DNA of 64,000 nucleotides from contig DASZSW010000026.1 of NCBI GenBank assembly GCA_035548515.1, forward strand, positions 124,001-188,000, written 5' to 3'. Positions 24,303 through 33,422 of the stretch are shown in pieces. The DNA comes from DASZQY01 sp035548515 (GTDB lineage Bacteria; Pseudomonadota; Alphaproteobacteria; Rhizobiales; Kaistiaceae). How positions within the stretch are numbered: position 1 is the first letter of the stretch; each line of letters starts with the position of its first letter. The notes beneath the pieces were generated by a model. The model ran no database searches. It saw nothing but the letters and a program-made list of their open reading frames with translations, and was not told the origin of the DNA. The translations under genes and the position numbers were made by a program.

Positions 24303-24730
24303 CGCGCGACGCGATTGTTGCCGAGGCGCTGTCGTGGCTAGGGACGCCATATCGGCACCAGGCATCGCTGAAGGGCGTCGGCTGCGACTGCCTCGGGCTG
24401 CTGCGCGGTGTGTGGCGCGCGGTTGAAGGGGCCGAACCCGAGGCCGCGCCGGCCTATACGCCAGACTGGGCGGAGGCGTCCGGCACCGAGACTTTGGCGC
24501 TGGCCGCGGGCCGGCACATGACGCCGGTTGACGTAGCGGAAGCGCGTGTCGGCGACGTCGTGCTGTTCCGCTGGCGGGAGAATCTTCCTGCCAAGCACGC
24601 GGCGATCCTCGTTGCGCCCGGTCGCATGATCCATGCCCAGCAGGGCGCTGCGGTTGCGACTGCGACGCTCTCGGCCTGGTGGCGCCGCCGCATCGCCTTC
24701 GCATTTCAGTTTCCCGGAGTGATCGAGTAG
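24299..24730 (+). CDS. NlpC/P60 cell-wall peptidase (GTA g14)
   Basis: The product is 143 residues. The catalytic Cys is in GVGCDCLGLLRG (Cys31) and the His in AKHAAIL (His100). WLGTPYRHQASLKG precedes the active site, as usual. In GTAs and siphophages this protein sits at the baseplate and cuts host peptidoglycan during DNA entry. Its stop overlaps the start of the baseplate megaprotein. Confidence 0.92.
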   Translation: MTRDAIVAEALSWLGTPYRHQASLKGVGCDCLGLLRGVWRAVEGAEPEAAPAYTPDWAEASGTETLALAAGRHMTPVDVAEARVGDVVLFRWRENLPAKHAAILVAPGRMIHAQQGAAVATATLSAWWRRRIAFAFQFPGVIE

Positions 24731-27700
24731 TGGCAACGCTTGTTCTGCAGGCAGCCGGCGCGGCAATCGGTTCGCTGTTCGGGCCGCTCGGCACGATCGT
24801 CGGCCGCGCCGTCGGCGGGCTGGCCGGCTACGCGATCGACCAGTCGCTGTTTGGCGAGCACCGCACGATCGAGGGGCCGAGACTTGCGGACCTTACGGTC
24901 CAGACATCGCGTGAGGGCGCGCCGATTCCGCGGCTTTACGGCCGCGTGCGCATCTCCGGGCAGGTGATCTGGGCGACACGCTTCGAGGAGACGGTCTCCG
25001 ATGTCGGCGAAGGCGGAAAGGGCGGGGGCAGCGGCACGACGCTCCGCACCTACGCGTATTTCGCCAACTTCGCCGTGGGCCTTTGCGAGGGGCCGATTGC
25101 GCGCATCGGGCGCGTGTGGGCGGACGGCAAGCCGTTCGACCTTTCGACGGTGACATGTCGCATCTATCGCGGCGACGCGGCGCAGGACGTGGACAGCCTG
25201 ATCGAGGCGAAGCAAGGCGACGCGCCGGCTTATCGCGACACGGCGATGATCGTGTTCGAGCGGTTGCCGCTGGAGAATTTCGGCAACCGGATCCCGCAGC
25301 TCTCCTTCGAGGTGATCCGGCCCGTCGACGGCATCGAGACGGCGGTGCGGGCGGTGAGCATGATCCCCGGTTCGACCGAGTTTGGCTACGACCCCGAGCC
25401 GGTGACGTCGACGATCACGCCCGGCAGCAGCACGACCGTCAACCGTCACGTCGATGGCGTGCGCACCGACTGGCAGGCATCGGTCGACGAGCTCCAGGCG
25501 GTATGCGCGAACGCCGGTCGCGTCGGCCTGGTGACCGCGTGGTTCGGCAACGACCTGCGCGCCGGCGAGTGCACGTTGAAGCCGGCGGTGGTCGATCGCA
25601 CGACGGTCACCAGCCCATATACCTGGTCGGCCGCGGGGATGACGCGCGACACCGCGCGGCTCGTCTCGACCTTCGAGAGCAAGGCGGCGTTCGGCGGCAC
25701 CCCGGCCGACGCGTCGCTGGTGCGGGCGATCCGCGACCTCAACGAACGCGACATCAAGGTCACGTTCTATCCGTTCATCATGATGGATGTGCCGCCGGGC
25801 AACGGGCGCGATGACCCGTACGGCGGGGCCGAACAGGCCGCCTATCCATGGCGAGGCAGCATGACTTTGTCGGTCGCGCCGGGTCTTCCCGGTTCGCCCG
25901 ACAAGACCACCGCCGCGGCCGACGAAGTCGCCGCATTCGTCGGTACCGCGGCGGTGGATGATTTTCACTTGTCTGGCGACAGCGTCGTCTACACGGGGCC
26001 GGACGAGTGGTCGTTCCGGCGATTCATTTTACACTACGCCTGGCTGTGCAAGGCGGCGGGCGGCGTCGATGCGTTTCTCATCGGCTCGGAGCTCCGCGGA
26101 CTGAGCACGGTCCGCTCGGCGGCATCGACCTATCCGTTCGTTACGGCGCTGGTGGCCTTGGCGGACGACGTTAAGGGCATCCTCGGCGGGGCAACCACGG
26201 TGACATACGGAGCCGATTGGAGCGAGTATTTCGGCCATCATCCGGACGACGGCAGTGGCGACGTATTTTTCCACCTCGACCCGTTGTGGGCGAGCGCCGC
26301 GGTCGGCTGCGTTGGCATCGATAACTACATGCCGCTGTCGGACTGGCGCGACGGCAGCGAGCATCTCGACGCTGCCGATTGGGACAATGGCCGCGACGCC
26401 GCATATCTCCGTAGCAACATCGCGGCAGGCGAGGGCTACGACTGGTACTATGCGAGCGATGCCGATCGCGCGGTACAGGTACGCACACCGATCACGGATG
26501 GCGGTGGCGGCAAGCCCTGGGTGTTCCGCTACAAGGACCTGGTCGGCTGGTGGAGCAACCGGCACTTCAACCGCCCCGGTGGGGTGGAGTCCGGAACGCA
26601 CACCGCGTGGGTACCGCAATCGAAGCCGATCTGGTTCACGGAGGCCGGTTGCCCGGCCATCGACAAGGGACCGAACCAGCCGAACGTGTTCTACGACGCG
26701 AAGTCGTCGGCGAGCGCGCTGCCATACTTCTCCAACGGCCTCCGCGACGATCTCGTCCAGCGCCGCTACATCGCGGCGACGCTGGCGTACTGGAATCCGG
26801 ATGCGCCCGACTTCGATGATGCGGCCAATCCGGAATCGTCGGCATACGCCGGCCGCATGGTCGACCATGCCGCCATCCACCTTTGGACGTGGGACGCGCG
26901 GCCGTACCCGGCCTTTCCGCTCTACACCGACGTGTGGTCGGACGGCGGCAACTGGGATCGCGGGCACTGGCTGACGGGCCGCCTCGGCGCGCTCACGGCG
27001 GAGTCGCTCGCCGCGGCGATTCTCGCAGACTACGGCATCACCGACGCGGACATCGGCGATCTTGACGGCGTCGTGGATGGCTTCCTGATCGGCGAGGTGA
27101 CGTCGGCGCGCGGTGCGCTGGAGCCTCTGGCGCAGCTGCTTGCGTTCGAGGGACACGAATCCGGCGATCGGTTCGCGGTTACGCGACGCGGCCGCGCGCC
27201 GAAGCTTGACTTCACCGGCGCGGATCTCGTTGAGGACAAGGACAAGCCGGTCATCAGCATCCGTCGCGCGCAGGAGACCGAGCTGCCTGCGGAGATCGGC
27301 ATCGGCTTCTCCGATCCCTTGGCGGACTATCGGCCGACCTCAGTCAGTTCGCGCCGCCTGGTTGGCGGCAGCCGGCGAAGCGTCAGCACCGATACCGGCG
27401 CCGTGCTCAGTCATGCCGTCGCTGGTGGGCTGGCCGACACGATGCTGCAGGACCTCTGGGCGGGGCGCGAATCGATCGCATTGGCGCTGCCGCAGCGCAC
27501 GCTCGCGCTGGAGCCGGCGGACGTCTGCACGCTCGATATCGACGGTGACGTGCGCACGATTCTCGTGACCCGCATCGAGGATGCGGGCCTGCGGCGTATC
27601 GAGGCACGCACGATCGAGCCGGATATCCTGGCGCCGGTTCCCGCCGCGTCGCGGGTGGTCGCGCCGCCGGTCGCGGTATCGGCATCGCGGCCCGAGGTCG

Positions 27701-28626
27701 TGCTTCTCGACCTGCCGCTGCTTACCGGGAGCGAGCCCGGATATGCGCCTCGGGTTGCCGTGTTCGCCGCGCCGTGGCCCGGCGCGATCGCACTTTCGGT
27801 CGGAACCGCCGACACCGGCTACGTGCCGCGACAGGCGATCGAACGGCGTGCGGTGATGGGCGAGCTTACGTCGGAACTGGCGCCGGGACCGGTTGCGCGC
27901 TGGGACCGGGCGGCCTCGGTCACAGTTCGGCTTTACGGCGGTGCGCTGGCGGGCGCGCCCGAACTTTCGGTGCTCAACGGCGCCAACGTCGCCGCGATTG
28001 GCTCAAGCGAGACCGGATACGAGGTCGTGCAGTTCAGCGCTGCCACGCTGATCGACACGCGGACCTGGCGGTTGGAAGGCCTGCTACGCGGACAGGCCGG
28101 AACGGGAGACATCGCGGCAGCAGGCCATGACGCCGGTGCACGATTTGTGCTGCTCGATCGCGCCGTCGTCCCGCTGTCGTTATCGGAGGCGGAGGCCGGG
28201 CTTGGGCTGACGCTGCGCTGTGGTGCGGCGGGAGCGCCGTACGATCCCGATGTATTCGCCGACGTGACGATTACGGCCGCCCGTCGCGGTCTGCGCTGCC
28301 TGGCGCCGGTGCATGCGCGGGCGCATCGCGATGAAGGCACTGGTGACGTGACGTTGTCCTGGATACGGCAGACGCGCATCGGCGGCGATGCTTGGGAGCC
28401 GGTCGAGGTGCCGCTTGGCGAGACGAGCGAGGCGTATTCCGTTGCCATTGGCGATGGCATGACGACCTTCCGCACGGTGACGGCGGCTTCGCCGTCACTA
28501 CTTTATCCGGCCGCCGACCAGCTTGCGGACTTCGGCGCGCTGCCGGACGAAATCACTATCGCAATCAGCCAGATAAGCCCGACCGAGGGACCGGGTTCTG
28601 GCGCATTTTTTGCGCTCAATGTCTGA
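24730..28626 (+). CDS. Baseplate host-specificity megaprotein (GTA g15, glycoside-hydrolase-like/TIM-barrel domain)
   Basis: The product is 1298 residues from a GTG. The N-terminal hydrophobic part (LVLQAAGAAIGSLFGPLGTI) is followed by the tail-hub region (IPRLYGRVRISGQVIWATRF). A GTA TIM-barrel-like domain lies at about 420-760, with SEYFGHHPDDGSGDVFFHLD, IDNYMPLSDWRDGSE and KPIWFTEAGCPAIDKGPNQP. The C-terminal third is beta-rich, with a DUF-type distal domain ending near LSWIRQTRIGGDAWEPVEVP. In RcGTA this protein forms the central baseplate and the cell-wall-penetrating tip. It overlaps the fibre gene by 8 bp. Confidence 0.92.
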   Translation: MATLVLQAAGAAIGSLFGPLGTIVGRAVGGLAGYAIDQSLFGEHRTIEGPRLADLTVQTSREGAPIPRLYGRVRISGQVIWATRFEETVSDVGEGGKGGGSGTTLRTYAYFANFAVGLCEGPIARIGRVWADGKPFDLSTVTCRIYRGDAAQDVDSLIEAKQGDAPAYRDTAMIVFERLPLENFGNRIPQLSFEVIRPVDGIETAVRAVSMIPGSTEFGYDPEPVTSTITPGSSTTVNRHVDGVRTDWQASVDELQAVCANAGRVGLVTAWFGNDLRAGECTLKPAVVDRTTVTSPYTWSAAGMTRDTARLVSTFESKAAFGGTPADASLVRAIRDLNERDIKVTFYPFIMMDVPPGNGRDDPYGGAEQAAYPWRGSMTLSVAPGLPGSPDKTTAAADEVAAFVGTAAVDDFHLSGDSVVYTGPDEWSFRRFILHYAWLCKAAGGVDAFLIGSELRGLSTVRSAASTYPFVTALVALADDVKGILGGATTVTYGADWSEYFGHHPDDGSGDVFFHLDPLWASAAVGCVGIDNYMPLSDWRDGSEHLDAADWDNGRDAAYLRSNIAAGEGYDWYYASDADRAVQVRTPITDGGGGKPWVFRYKDLVGWWSNRHFNRPGGVESGTHTAWVPQSKPIWFTEAGCPAIDKGPNQPNVFYDAKSSASALPYFSNGLRDDLVQRRYIAATLAYWNPDAPDFDDAANPESSAYAGRMVDHAAIHLWTWDARPYPAFPLYTDVWSDGGNWDRGHWLTGRLGALTAESLAAAILADYGITDADIGDLDGVVDGFLIGEVTSARGALEPLAQLLAFEGHESGDRFAVTRRGRAPKLDFTGADLVEDKDKPVISIRRAQETELPAEIGIGFSDPLADYRPTSVSSRRLVGGSRRSVSTDTGAVLSHAVAGGLADTMLQDLWAGRESIALALPQRTLALEPADVCTLDIDGDVRTILVTRIEDAGLRRIEARTIEPDILAPVPAASRVVAPPVAVSASRPEVVLLDLPLLTGSEPGYAPRVAVFAAPWPGAIALSVGTADTGYVPRQAIERRAVMGELTSELAPGPVARWDRAASVTVRLYGGALAGAPELSVLNGANVAAIGSSETGYEVVQFSAATLIDTRTWRLEGLLRGQAGTGDIAAAGHDAGARFVLLDRAVVPLSLSEAEAGLGLTLRCGAAGAPYDPDVFADVTITAARRGLRCLAPVHARAHRDEGTGDVTLSWIRQTRIGGDAWEPVEVPLGETSEAYSVAIGDGMTTFRTVTAASPSLLYPAADQLADFGALPDEITIAISQISPTEGPGSGAFFALNV

Positions 28627-31297
28627 TCCTTTGGCGACGAATAACCTGGCGCTTCCGTATATCGCGGCAGCCCAGGCGCAGAAGCACGTCACGCACAACG
28701 AGGCGCTGCGGAAGCTGGACACGCTGGTGCAGCTGGCGGTCCTCGACTCCATGCTGACGACACCACCCGGCTCGCCGGCCGAAGGCGACCGCTACATCGT
28801 GGCGGCATCGGCGACTGGCGACTGGGCCGATCACGACGCCGAGGTCGCGACCTGGGTGGACGGGCTGTGGGAATTCGCCATGCCCGGCGAGGGGTGGCTG
28901 GCTTTCGACCGCGCGGCCGAGGCGATCCTCGTTTTCCTGAGCGGCGCGTGGGCGCCGGCGGCTGCGGCTCCGTCCGGCGCGCTGGGCATGCTCGGCGTCA
29001 ACACGACCGCGGATACCACCAACCGGCTTGCGGTGCGCTCCGAGGCGGCGCTGTTCACCGCGGTGGAAGCCGCCGACGGCGGCAGCGGCGACATCCGCGT
29101 CGCTCTCAACAAGGAGAGCGACGCGGATACGGCATCGCTCGTGCTCCAGAGCGGTTGGTCGGGGCGCGCTGAGATCGGGCTCGCCGGCGACACCGATCTG
29201 GTAGTCAAGGTTTCTGCCGACGGCAGCAGCTGGATCGAGGCGATACGGATCGACAAGGATACGGGCCTTGCGGCGATCCTGTACGACAACGCCGTCTCTG
29301 GGCTTGGCGCGACGACGGTCCAGGATGCGATCGACGAAGTCGCCGCCGGTGGTGGTGGCGGCGGCAGCGCGGTGGTCAGCGTATTCGGCCGCACCGGCGC
29401 GGTGGCTGCCACGAGCGGCGACTACGCCGCCAGCGATGTCGACAATGACAGCGGTGTGTCCGGCGCGAGCGTCAAGGATGCGCTCGACGCGCTGGCAAGC
29501 GCAAAACAGGCCGTGGATGCCGATCTCACCGCCATAGCGGCGCTGTCACCAACCAACGACGACGTCATCCAGCGCAAGGCCGGCGCCTGGACGAACCGGA
29601 CGATGGCTCAGGTCAAGACCGACCTGGCGCTGACGAAGGGCGACGTCGGGCTCGGCTCCGTCACTAACGACGCGCAGCTCAAGGCGGCGTCCAATCTCTC
29701 CGATCTCGGCAGCGCGTCGACGGCCCGCACCAACCTCGGTGTTGCGATCGGGACCGACGTGCAGGCGTACGACGCCGATCTTGCGGCGATCGCGGGACTG
29801 TCGCCGTCGAACGACGACGTCATCCAGCGCAAGGCTGGTACCTGGACCAATCGCACGATGGCGCAGGTGAAGACGGACCTTGCGCTGACGAAGAGCGACG
29901 TTGGCCTCGGCTCCGTCACTAACGACGCGCAGCTCAAGGCGGCGTCCAATCTCTCCGATCTCGGTAGCGCGTCGACGGCCCGCACGAATCTCGGCCTGGG
30001 CGACTCGGCAACGAAAAACACCGGCACGACGACAGGCACCGTTGCGACCGGCGACGACAGCCGCATTACCGGTGCGGCGCAGAAGGCGTCGAACCTATCG
30101 GACCTCGCCAACGCCGCCACGGCGTTCGGCAATATCAAGCAGGCGGCCGACACGAGCACGACCGGTGTGGTGGAGCTCGCGACGGTAGCCGAGGCGGGGA
30201 CCGGCACCGATACGGTACGCGCCGTGACGCCGGCCGGCCTGTTCCCGGCGCAGGCGTCCGTGGCGTCGGCATCGACGTGCGACATCGGCGCGGCAGCTTC
30301 GTCCCAGGTGACGATCAGCGGTACGACGACGATCACCGCCTTCGACAATGTCGCCGCGGGGATCGTGCGCGAGGGCGTCTTCGAGGGCGCGCTGACGCTG
30401 ACCCACAATGCGACCAGCCTGAAGCTGCCCGGTGGCGCGAGCATCACGACCGCCACGAACGATCGGTTCCGCGCGCTTTCGCTGGGATCGGGCAACTGGA
30501 TCGTGCTCGCCTATCAGCGCGCGGATGGCACCGCGATCGCAGGCGGCTCGGGGACCAGCGTGCCGATTGGCACGGTAGTGCCGTACGCCGGCATCACCGC
30601 GCCGGCGAACTATCTCTTCTGCTACGGCCAGAACGTCAGCCGCTCGACGTATGCGACGCTGTTCGCAGCGCTGCGTGTCTCGGCGACCGTCACGATCACG
30701 ATCGCGTCGCCGGGTGTCGTTTCGTGGACTGGCCATCCGCTCAAGGTCAACGACCCCGTGGTCTTCCGTACGACGGGCGCGCTGCCGACGGGCATCACCG
30801 CCGGCACGGTCTACTACGTCATTTCGGCGGGGTATGGCTCGAACAGCTTCCGCATCTCGGCGACGGTCAGCGGCTCGGCGGTCAACACGTCCGGATCACA
30901 GTCGGGCACCCACACCGGCGTTTACGCCCCGTATGGCGACGGTGACGGATCGACGACGTTTGGCGTCCCCGATCTGCGCGGCCGCGTTGTGGCCGGCCGC
31001 GACGATATGGGAGGCACCAGCGCTAATCGGCTCGTCGGCTCGGCGACTGGCTCGCTTGACGGCGATGTTCTGGGCAAGACCGGCGGCGAGGAGACGCACC
31101 AGCTGACGACCGGCGAACTGGCGACACACACGCACAGTGTGCCGACGTCGTTTGGCACCGGCGGCGATTCGGCCAATCCGGGCCCCGGTAACGGCGGTGG
31201 ATCGTCTGCGACAAGCGGATCGTCCGGCAGCAATACGGCGCACAACACCGTCCAGCCGACGATGATCCTCAACTACATCATCTATGCGGGAGCGTAA
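28619..31297 (+). CDS. DUF2793-phage tail collar fibre protein
   Basis: The product is 892 residues. The N-terminus is a DUF2793 domain (NNLALPYIAAAQAQKHVTHN, LRKLDTLVQLAVLDS), which attaches to the GTA baseplate. Two ~85-residue repeats follow (DVIQRKAGAWTNRTMAQVKT, LGSVTNDAQLKAASNLSDLG), typical of trimeric fibre shafts. The C-terminus is a phage tail collar domain: GTVVPYAGITAPANYLFCYG, TTFGVPDLRGRVVAGRDDMG, ending HNTVQPTMILNYIIYAGA. It is the probable receptor-binding fibre. The ATG at 28619 overlaps the baseplate gene. Confidence 0.88.
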   Translation: MSDPLATNNLALPYIAAAQAQKHVTHNEALRKLDTLVQLAVLDSMLTTPPGSPAEGDRYIVAASATGDWADHDAEVATWVDGLWEFAMPGEGWLAFDRAAEAILVFLSGAWAPAAAAPSGALGMLGVNTTADTTNRLAVRSEAALFTAVEAADGGSGDIRVALNKESDADTASLVLQSGWSGRAEIGLAGDTDLVVKVSADGSSWIEAIRIDKDTGLAAILYDNAVSGLGATTVQDAIDEVAAGGGGGGSAVVSVFGRTGAVAATSGDYAASDVDNDSGVSGASVKDALDALASAKQAVDADLTAIAALSPTNDDVIQRKAGAWTNRTMAQVKTDLALTKGDVGLGSVTNDAQLKAASNLSDLGSASTARTNLGVAIGTDVQAYDADLAAIAGLSPSNDDVIQRKAGTWTNRTMAQVKTDLALTKSDVGLGSVTNDAQLKAASNLSDLGSASTARTNLGLGDSATKNTGTTTGTVATGDDSRITGAAQKASNLSDLANAATAFGNIKQAADTSTTGVVELATVAEAGTGTDTVRAVTPAGLFPAQASVASASTCDIGAAASSQVTISGTTTITAFDNVAAGIVREGVFEGALTLTHNATSLKLPGGASITTATNDRFRALSLGSGNWIVLAYQRADGTAIAGGSGTSVPIGTVVPYAGITAPANYLFCYGQNVSRSTYATLFAALRVSATVTITIASPGVVSWTGHPLKVNDPVVFRTTGALPTGITAGTVYYVISAGYGSNSFRISATVSGSAVNTSGSQSGTHTGVYAPYGDGDGSTTFGVPDLRGRVVAGRDDMGGTSANRLVGSATGSLDGDVLGKTGGEETHQLTTGELATHTHSVPTSFGTGGDSANPGPGNGGGSSATSGSSGSNTAHNTVQPTMILNYIIYAGA
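29519..29998 (+). repeat. Two tandem 255-bp coding repeats in the fibre gene
   Basis: The segment containing GACGACGTCATCCAGCGCAA recurs at an offset of 255 bp (starting 29558 and 29813), that is 85 codons. The protein repeats are nearly identical apart from scattered substitutions, and the stretch GGCTCCGTCACTAACGACGC is unchanged in both. This is recent tandem duplication of a fibre-shaft module, and could change by slippage or recombination. Confidence 0.8.
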
Positions 31298-31300
31298 GCC

Positions 31301-31723
31301 ATGCCGATGCGCATCGAACGGGAGCTGGTCGACACGGCGTGGGGCGGTGGCGCGCTGCTCGATGCAGCGATAGCCGATTTCACGGCGGCGCTCGCCGCGC
31401 ATTCGGCGACGGAGGGCGTGCCGGCGCCGCGCGCCGATCCGCTCGTCGAGCAGATCGTGCGGAGTGGCGGCGCCTACGAAGTCGTCGACGTCGTCGAAGC
31501 GACACCGGGGGAGGGCCGGCGGCGCGTGGCGAAGTCGCGGATCATCGAACGCCTGCACGCCGCCGGAAAACTCGTCGCGGCCAGCGCAGCGCTCGACGCC
31601 GACATCTACGCGCGCGAGCGCTGGCACGCTCCGGATCGTCCGTCGATCTACGCCGACGATCCGGATGCGTTGGCGCTGCTGGCGGCAATCAGCGCTGACG
31701 CAGGGGAGATCATGGCGCCGTGA
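31301..31723 (+). CDS. Hypothetical protein downstream of the tail fibre
   Basis: The product is 140 residues, starting MPMRIERELVDTAWGGGALL 3 bp after the fibre stop. The middle has RVAKSRIIERLHAAGKLVAA, then ALDADIYARERWHAPDRPSI. No family was recognised. Position suggests a fibre assembly, cap or accessory protein. Confidence 0.6.
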   Translation: MPMRIERELVDTAWGGGALLDAAIADFTAALAAHSATEGVPAPRADPLVEQIVRSGGAYEVVDVVEATPGEGRRRVAKSRIIERLHAAGKLVAASAALDADIYARERWHAPDRPSIYADDPDALALLAAISADAGEIMAP

Positions 31724-31771
31724 ACGTGAGAAGCGGAATGGCGGGACGATTGCTGTCGGAGATGAAGTCAG

Positions 31772-31981
31772 ATGACTGAGAAGATTGCGGACATTTGGGA
31801 CGCCCTGAAGGGTTGGCGTACCCTCGGCCTGTCGCTCGTTTTGGCTATCGTCGGGGTCTTGCAGACCACCGACTGGGCGACGATCGTGAGCCCGATCGCT
31901 GTCGGACCGGTGATGCTGGGGATCAGTGTCATCGTGGCTGCGCTGCGCGTGCTCACCGACACCCCGGTGGGCACCAAGTAG
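31772..31981 (+). CDS. Small membrane protein, holin-like
   Basis: The product is 69 residues with two hydrophobic segments (WRTLGLSLVLAIVGVLQ at about 15-31 and IAVGPVMLGISVIVAALRVL at about 42-61). Size and location at the 3' end of the cluster suggest a release or holin-type function. The stop overlaps the start of the next membrane-protein gene (TAGTG). Confidence 0.6.
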   Translation: MTEKIADIWDALKGWRTLGLSLVLAIVGVLQTTDWATIVSPIAVGPVMLGISVIVAALRVLTDTPVGTK

Positions 31982-32391
31982 TGCTGGCGGCGCTGGCTGG
32001 ATGGGTGCTGCGCCTCGCCTCGTCCGGACTGCTCGACAAGACGCTTGCCGCTCTTCAGGCGCGGGCGGAGAGCGGGGTCGAGCACGAGCGGATCGAGGCA
32101 AGTGTCGCCGTCGAACAGGTGCGGGCCGAGCTGGCACGCCGCCAGGCCCAGCGCGACGTGCTGCTGGCGGAGCAGGGCAGGCTGGTCACGTCGCTGATGC
32201 GGCCGGCGTTCGCCTATCCGCTGGCGGCCTACTACGCCGCGGTCATTGCGGACAGCCTTGGCCATTTTCGCTGGAACGTCGCAGCATTGCCACCGCCCAT
32301 CGGCGACTGGAGTGGCTGGATCATTTCGGCGATATTCCTGTCCGAAAGTGGCGAGCGCATCACCCGCATTCTCGCCGGCCGCCGGGCCTGA
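31981..32391 (+). CDS. Holin-like protein with coiled coil and C-terminal membrane segments
   Basis: The product is 136 residues from a GTG. A helical, charged N-terminal part (ARAESGVEHERIEASVAVEQ, then RAELARRQAQRDVLLAEQ) precedes MRPAFAYPLAAYYAAVIADS and a terminal helix with WSGWIISAIFLSES. This resembles the GTA 3-TM holin family (PF11351) in which a cytoplasmic coiled coil precedes membrane helices; the match is by pattern only. It would help release particles by lysis and is the last GTA gene. Confidence 0.62.
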   Translation: MLAALAGWVLRLASSGLLDKTLAALQARAESGVEHERIEASVAVEQVRAELARRQAQRDVLLAEQGRLVTSLMRPAFAYPLAAYYAAVIADSLGHFRWNVAALPPPIGDWSGWIISAIFLSESGERITRILAGRRA

Positions 32392-32439
32392 AACCCAGGC
32401 GGCGCCACACGTTCAGCGGGTGTTCATGTTCTGCGCCTT

Positions 32440-32739
32440 ATGCCATTGCCCATGTTTCGTAGCCTCGCCCTGGCCCTGCCTCTGATCGCCGCGCTCGACG
32501 TTCCGGCGATGGCGGACCAGTGCTATTCGCCCGCCGAAGCGCGGGCCATGGTCCAGCAGGGGCAGGCGCAGCCTTTGTCCAGCGTGCTCCGCCAGATCCG
32601 TGCCATCGGGCAGATCGTGTCGACCGATGCCATGCTCTGCGACGTGGGCGGGCGGCTGGTGTATCTCATCGATGTGATTCAGAACGGCAACGTCATCCAC
32701 GTGCAGGTGGATGCCACGAGCGGCCAGATCACCTACTGA
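32440..32739 (+). CDS. Small periplasmic PepSY-like protein, FeuN-like
   Basis: The product is 99 residues, with a signal peptide (about 1-25, ending AMA) and a mature domain beginning DQCYSPAEARAMVQQGQAQP. The PepSY-like end is LVYLIDVIQNGNVIHVQVDA, then TSGQITY. Two cysteines could form a disulfide. It sits 11 bp before a FeuP-type regulator. In Sinorhizobium a small periplasmic protein, FeuN, encoded just upstream of feuP, restrains FeuQ signalling; size and place match, but sequence identity was not tested. Confidence 0.7.
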   Translation: MPLPMFRSLALALPLIAALDVPAMADQCYSPAEARAMVQQGQAQPLSSVLRQIRAIGQIVSTDAMLCDVGGRLVYLIDVIQNGNVIHVQVDATSGQITY

Positions 32740-32750
32740 GGAGGCGGACG

Positions 32751-33422
32751 GTGCGCGTGCTGGTGGTGGAGGACGACGCCGATCTGAACCGGCAGCTCGG
32801 GGAGGCGCTGAAGGAGGCGGGCTACGTCGTCGACTCGGCCCGCGACGGCGAGGAGGGCCATTTCCTCGGCGACACCGAACCCTACGACGTCGTCGTCCTC
32901 GACATCGGCCTGCCGGTGCTCGACGGGATCAGCGTGCTGGAGAAATGGCGGCGCGACGGTCGCACCATGCCGGTGCTGTTGCTGACCGCGCGCGACCGCT
33001 GGAGCGACAAGGTGCAGGGCATCGACGCCGGCGCGGACGACTATGTCGCCAAGCCTTTCCACATCGAGGAGGTGCTGGCCCGCGTCCGCGCGCTGGTCCG
33101 CCGCGCCGCTGGCCACGCGTCCAACGAGATCGAGATCGGGCCGGTGCGGCTCGACTCGAAGGCTGGCAAGGTCACGGTCGACGGCAACCCGGTGAAGCTG
33201 ACCTCGCACGAGTACCGCGTGCTCGAGTACCTGATGCATCACCGCGACCGGGTCGTCTCGCGCACCGAGCTGATCGAGCACCTCTACGATCAGGACTTCG
33301 ACCGCGACTCCAACACGATCGAGGTGTTCGTCGGCCGGCTGCGCAAGAAGCTGTCGGCGGACATCATCGAGACGGTGCGCGGCCTCGGCTATCGCCTGGT
33401 CGTGCCGGGCAATGCGGGCTAA
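32751..33422 (+). CDS. feuP: OmpR-family response regulator, FeuP-like
   Basis: The product is 223 residues from a GTG preceded by GAGGAGG. The receiver domain has EDDADL and the phosphoacceptor Asp51 in VVVLDIGLPVLDGIS, with Lys in DDYVAKPF. The winged-helix DNA-binding domain reads LTSHEYRVLEYLMHHRDRVV and TIEVFVGRLRKKL. It is closest in pattern to rhizobial FeuP, which with FeuQ controls osmoadaptation and cyclic glucan export. It overlaps the kinase gene by 11 bp. Confidence 0.82.
   Translation: MRVLVVEDDADLNRQLGEALKEAGYVVDSARDGEEGHFLGDTEPYDVVVLDIGLPVLDGISVLEKWRRDGRTMPVLLLTARDRWSDKVQGIDAGADDYVAKPFHIEEVLARVRALVRRAAGHASNEIEIGPVRLDSKAGKVTVDGNPVKLTSHEYRVLEYLMHHRDRVVSRTELIEHLYDQDFDRDSNTIEVFVGRLRKKLSADIIETVRGLGYRLVVPGNAG

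Larger units (their letters stand above)
10653..32391 (+). mobile_element. RcGTA-like gene transfer agent structural cluster
   Basis: The genes follow the order of the Rhodobacter capsulatus GTA cluster: small terminase, large terminase, portal, prohead protease, capsid, head-tail connectors, DUF3168 protein, major tail protein, tail chaperones, short tape measure, DUF2460, DUF2163, NlpC/P60 peptidase, and a ~1300-residue baseplate protein. A fibre protein and small membrane proteins follow. No integrase, replication gene, repressor cassette or attachment repeat is visible, and core genes flank both sides. This supports a domesticated GTA rather than an active prophage. Extra material includes an aldo/keto reductase, portal-derived toxin-like cassettes, and REP-like hairpins. 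Confidence 0.85.

Noticed and set aside
29519..29998. Regular repeats considered as a CRISPR array
   Set aside because: There are only two units of 255 bp, both in frame in a fibre gene; no short spacers or cas genes.
10653..32391. Active temperate prophage
   Set aside because: No integrase, excisionase, replication genes, lysogeny repressor or flanking attachment repeats are visible; gene order and short tape measure fit a GTA.
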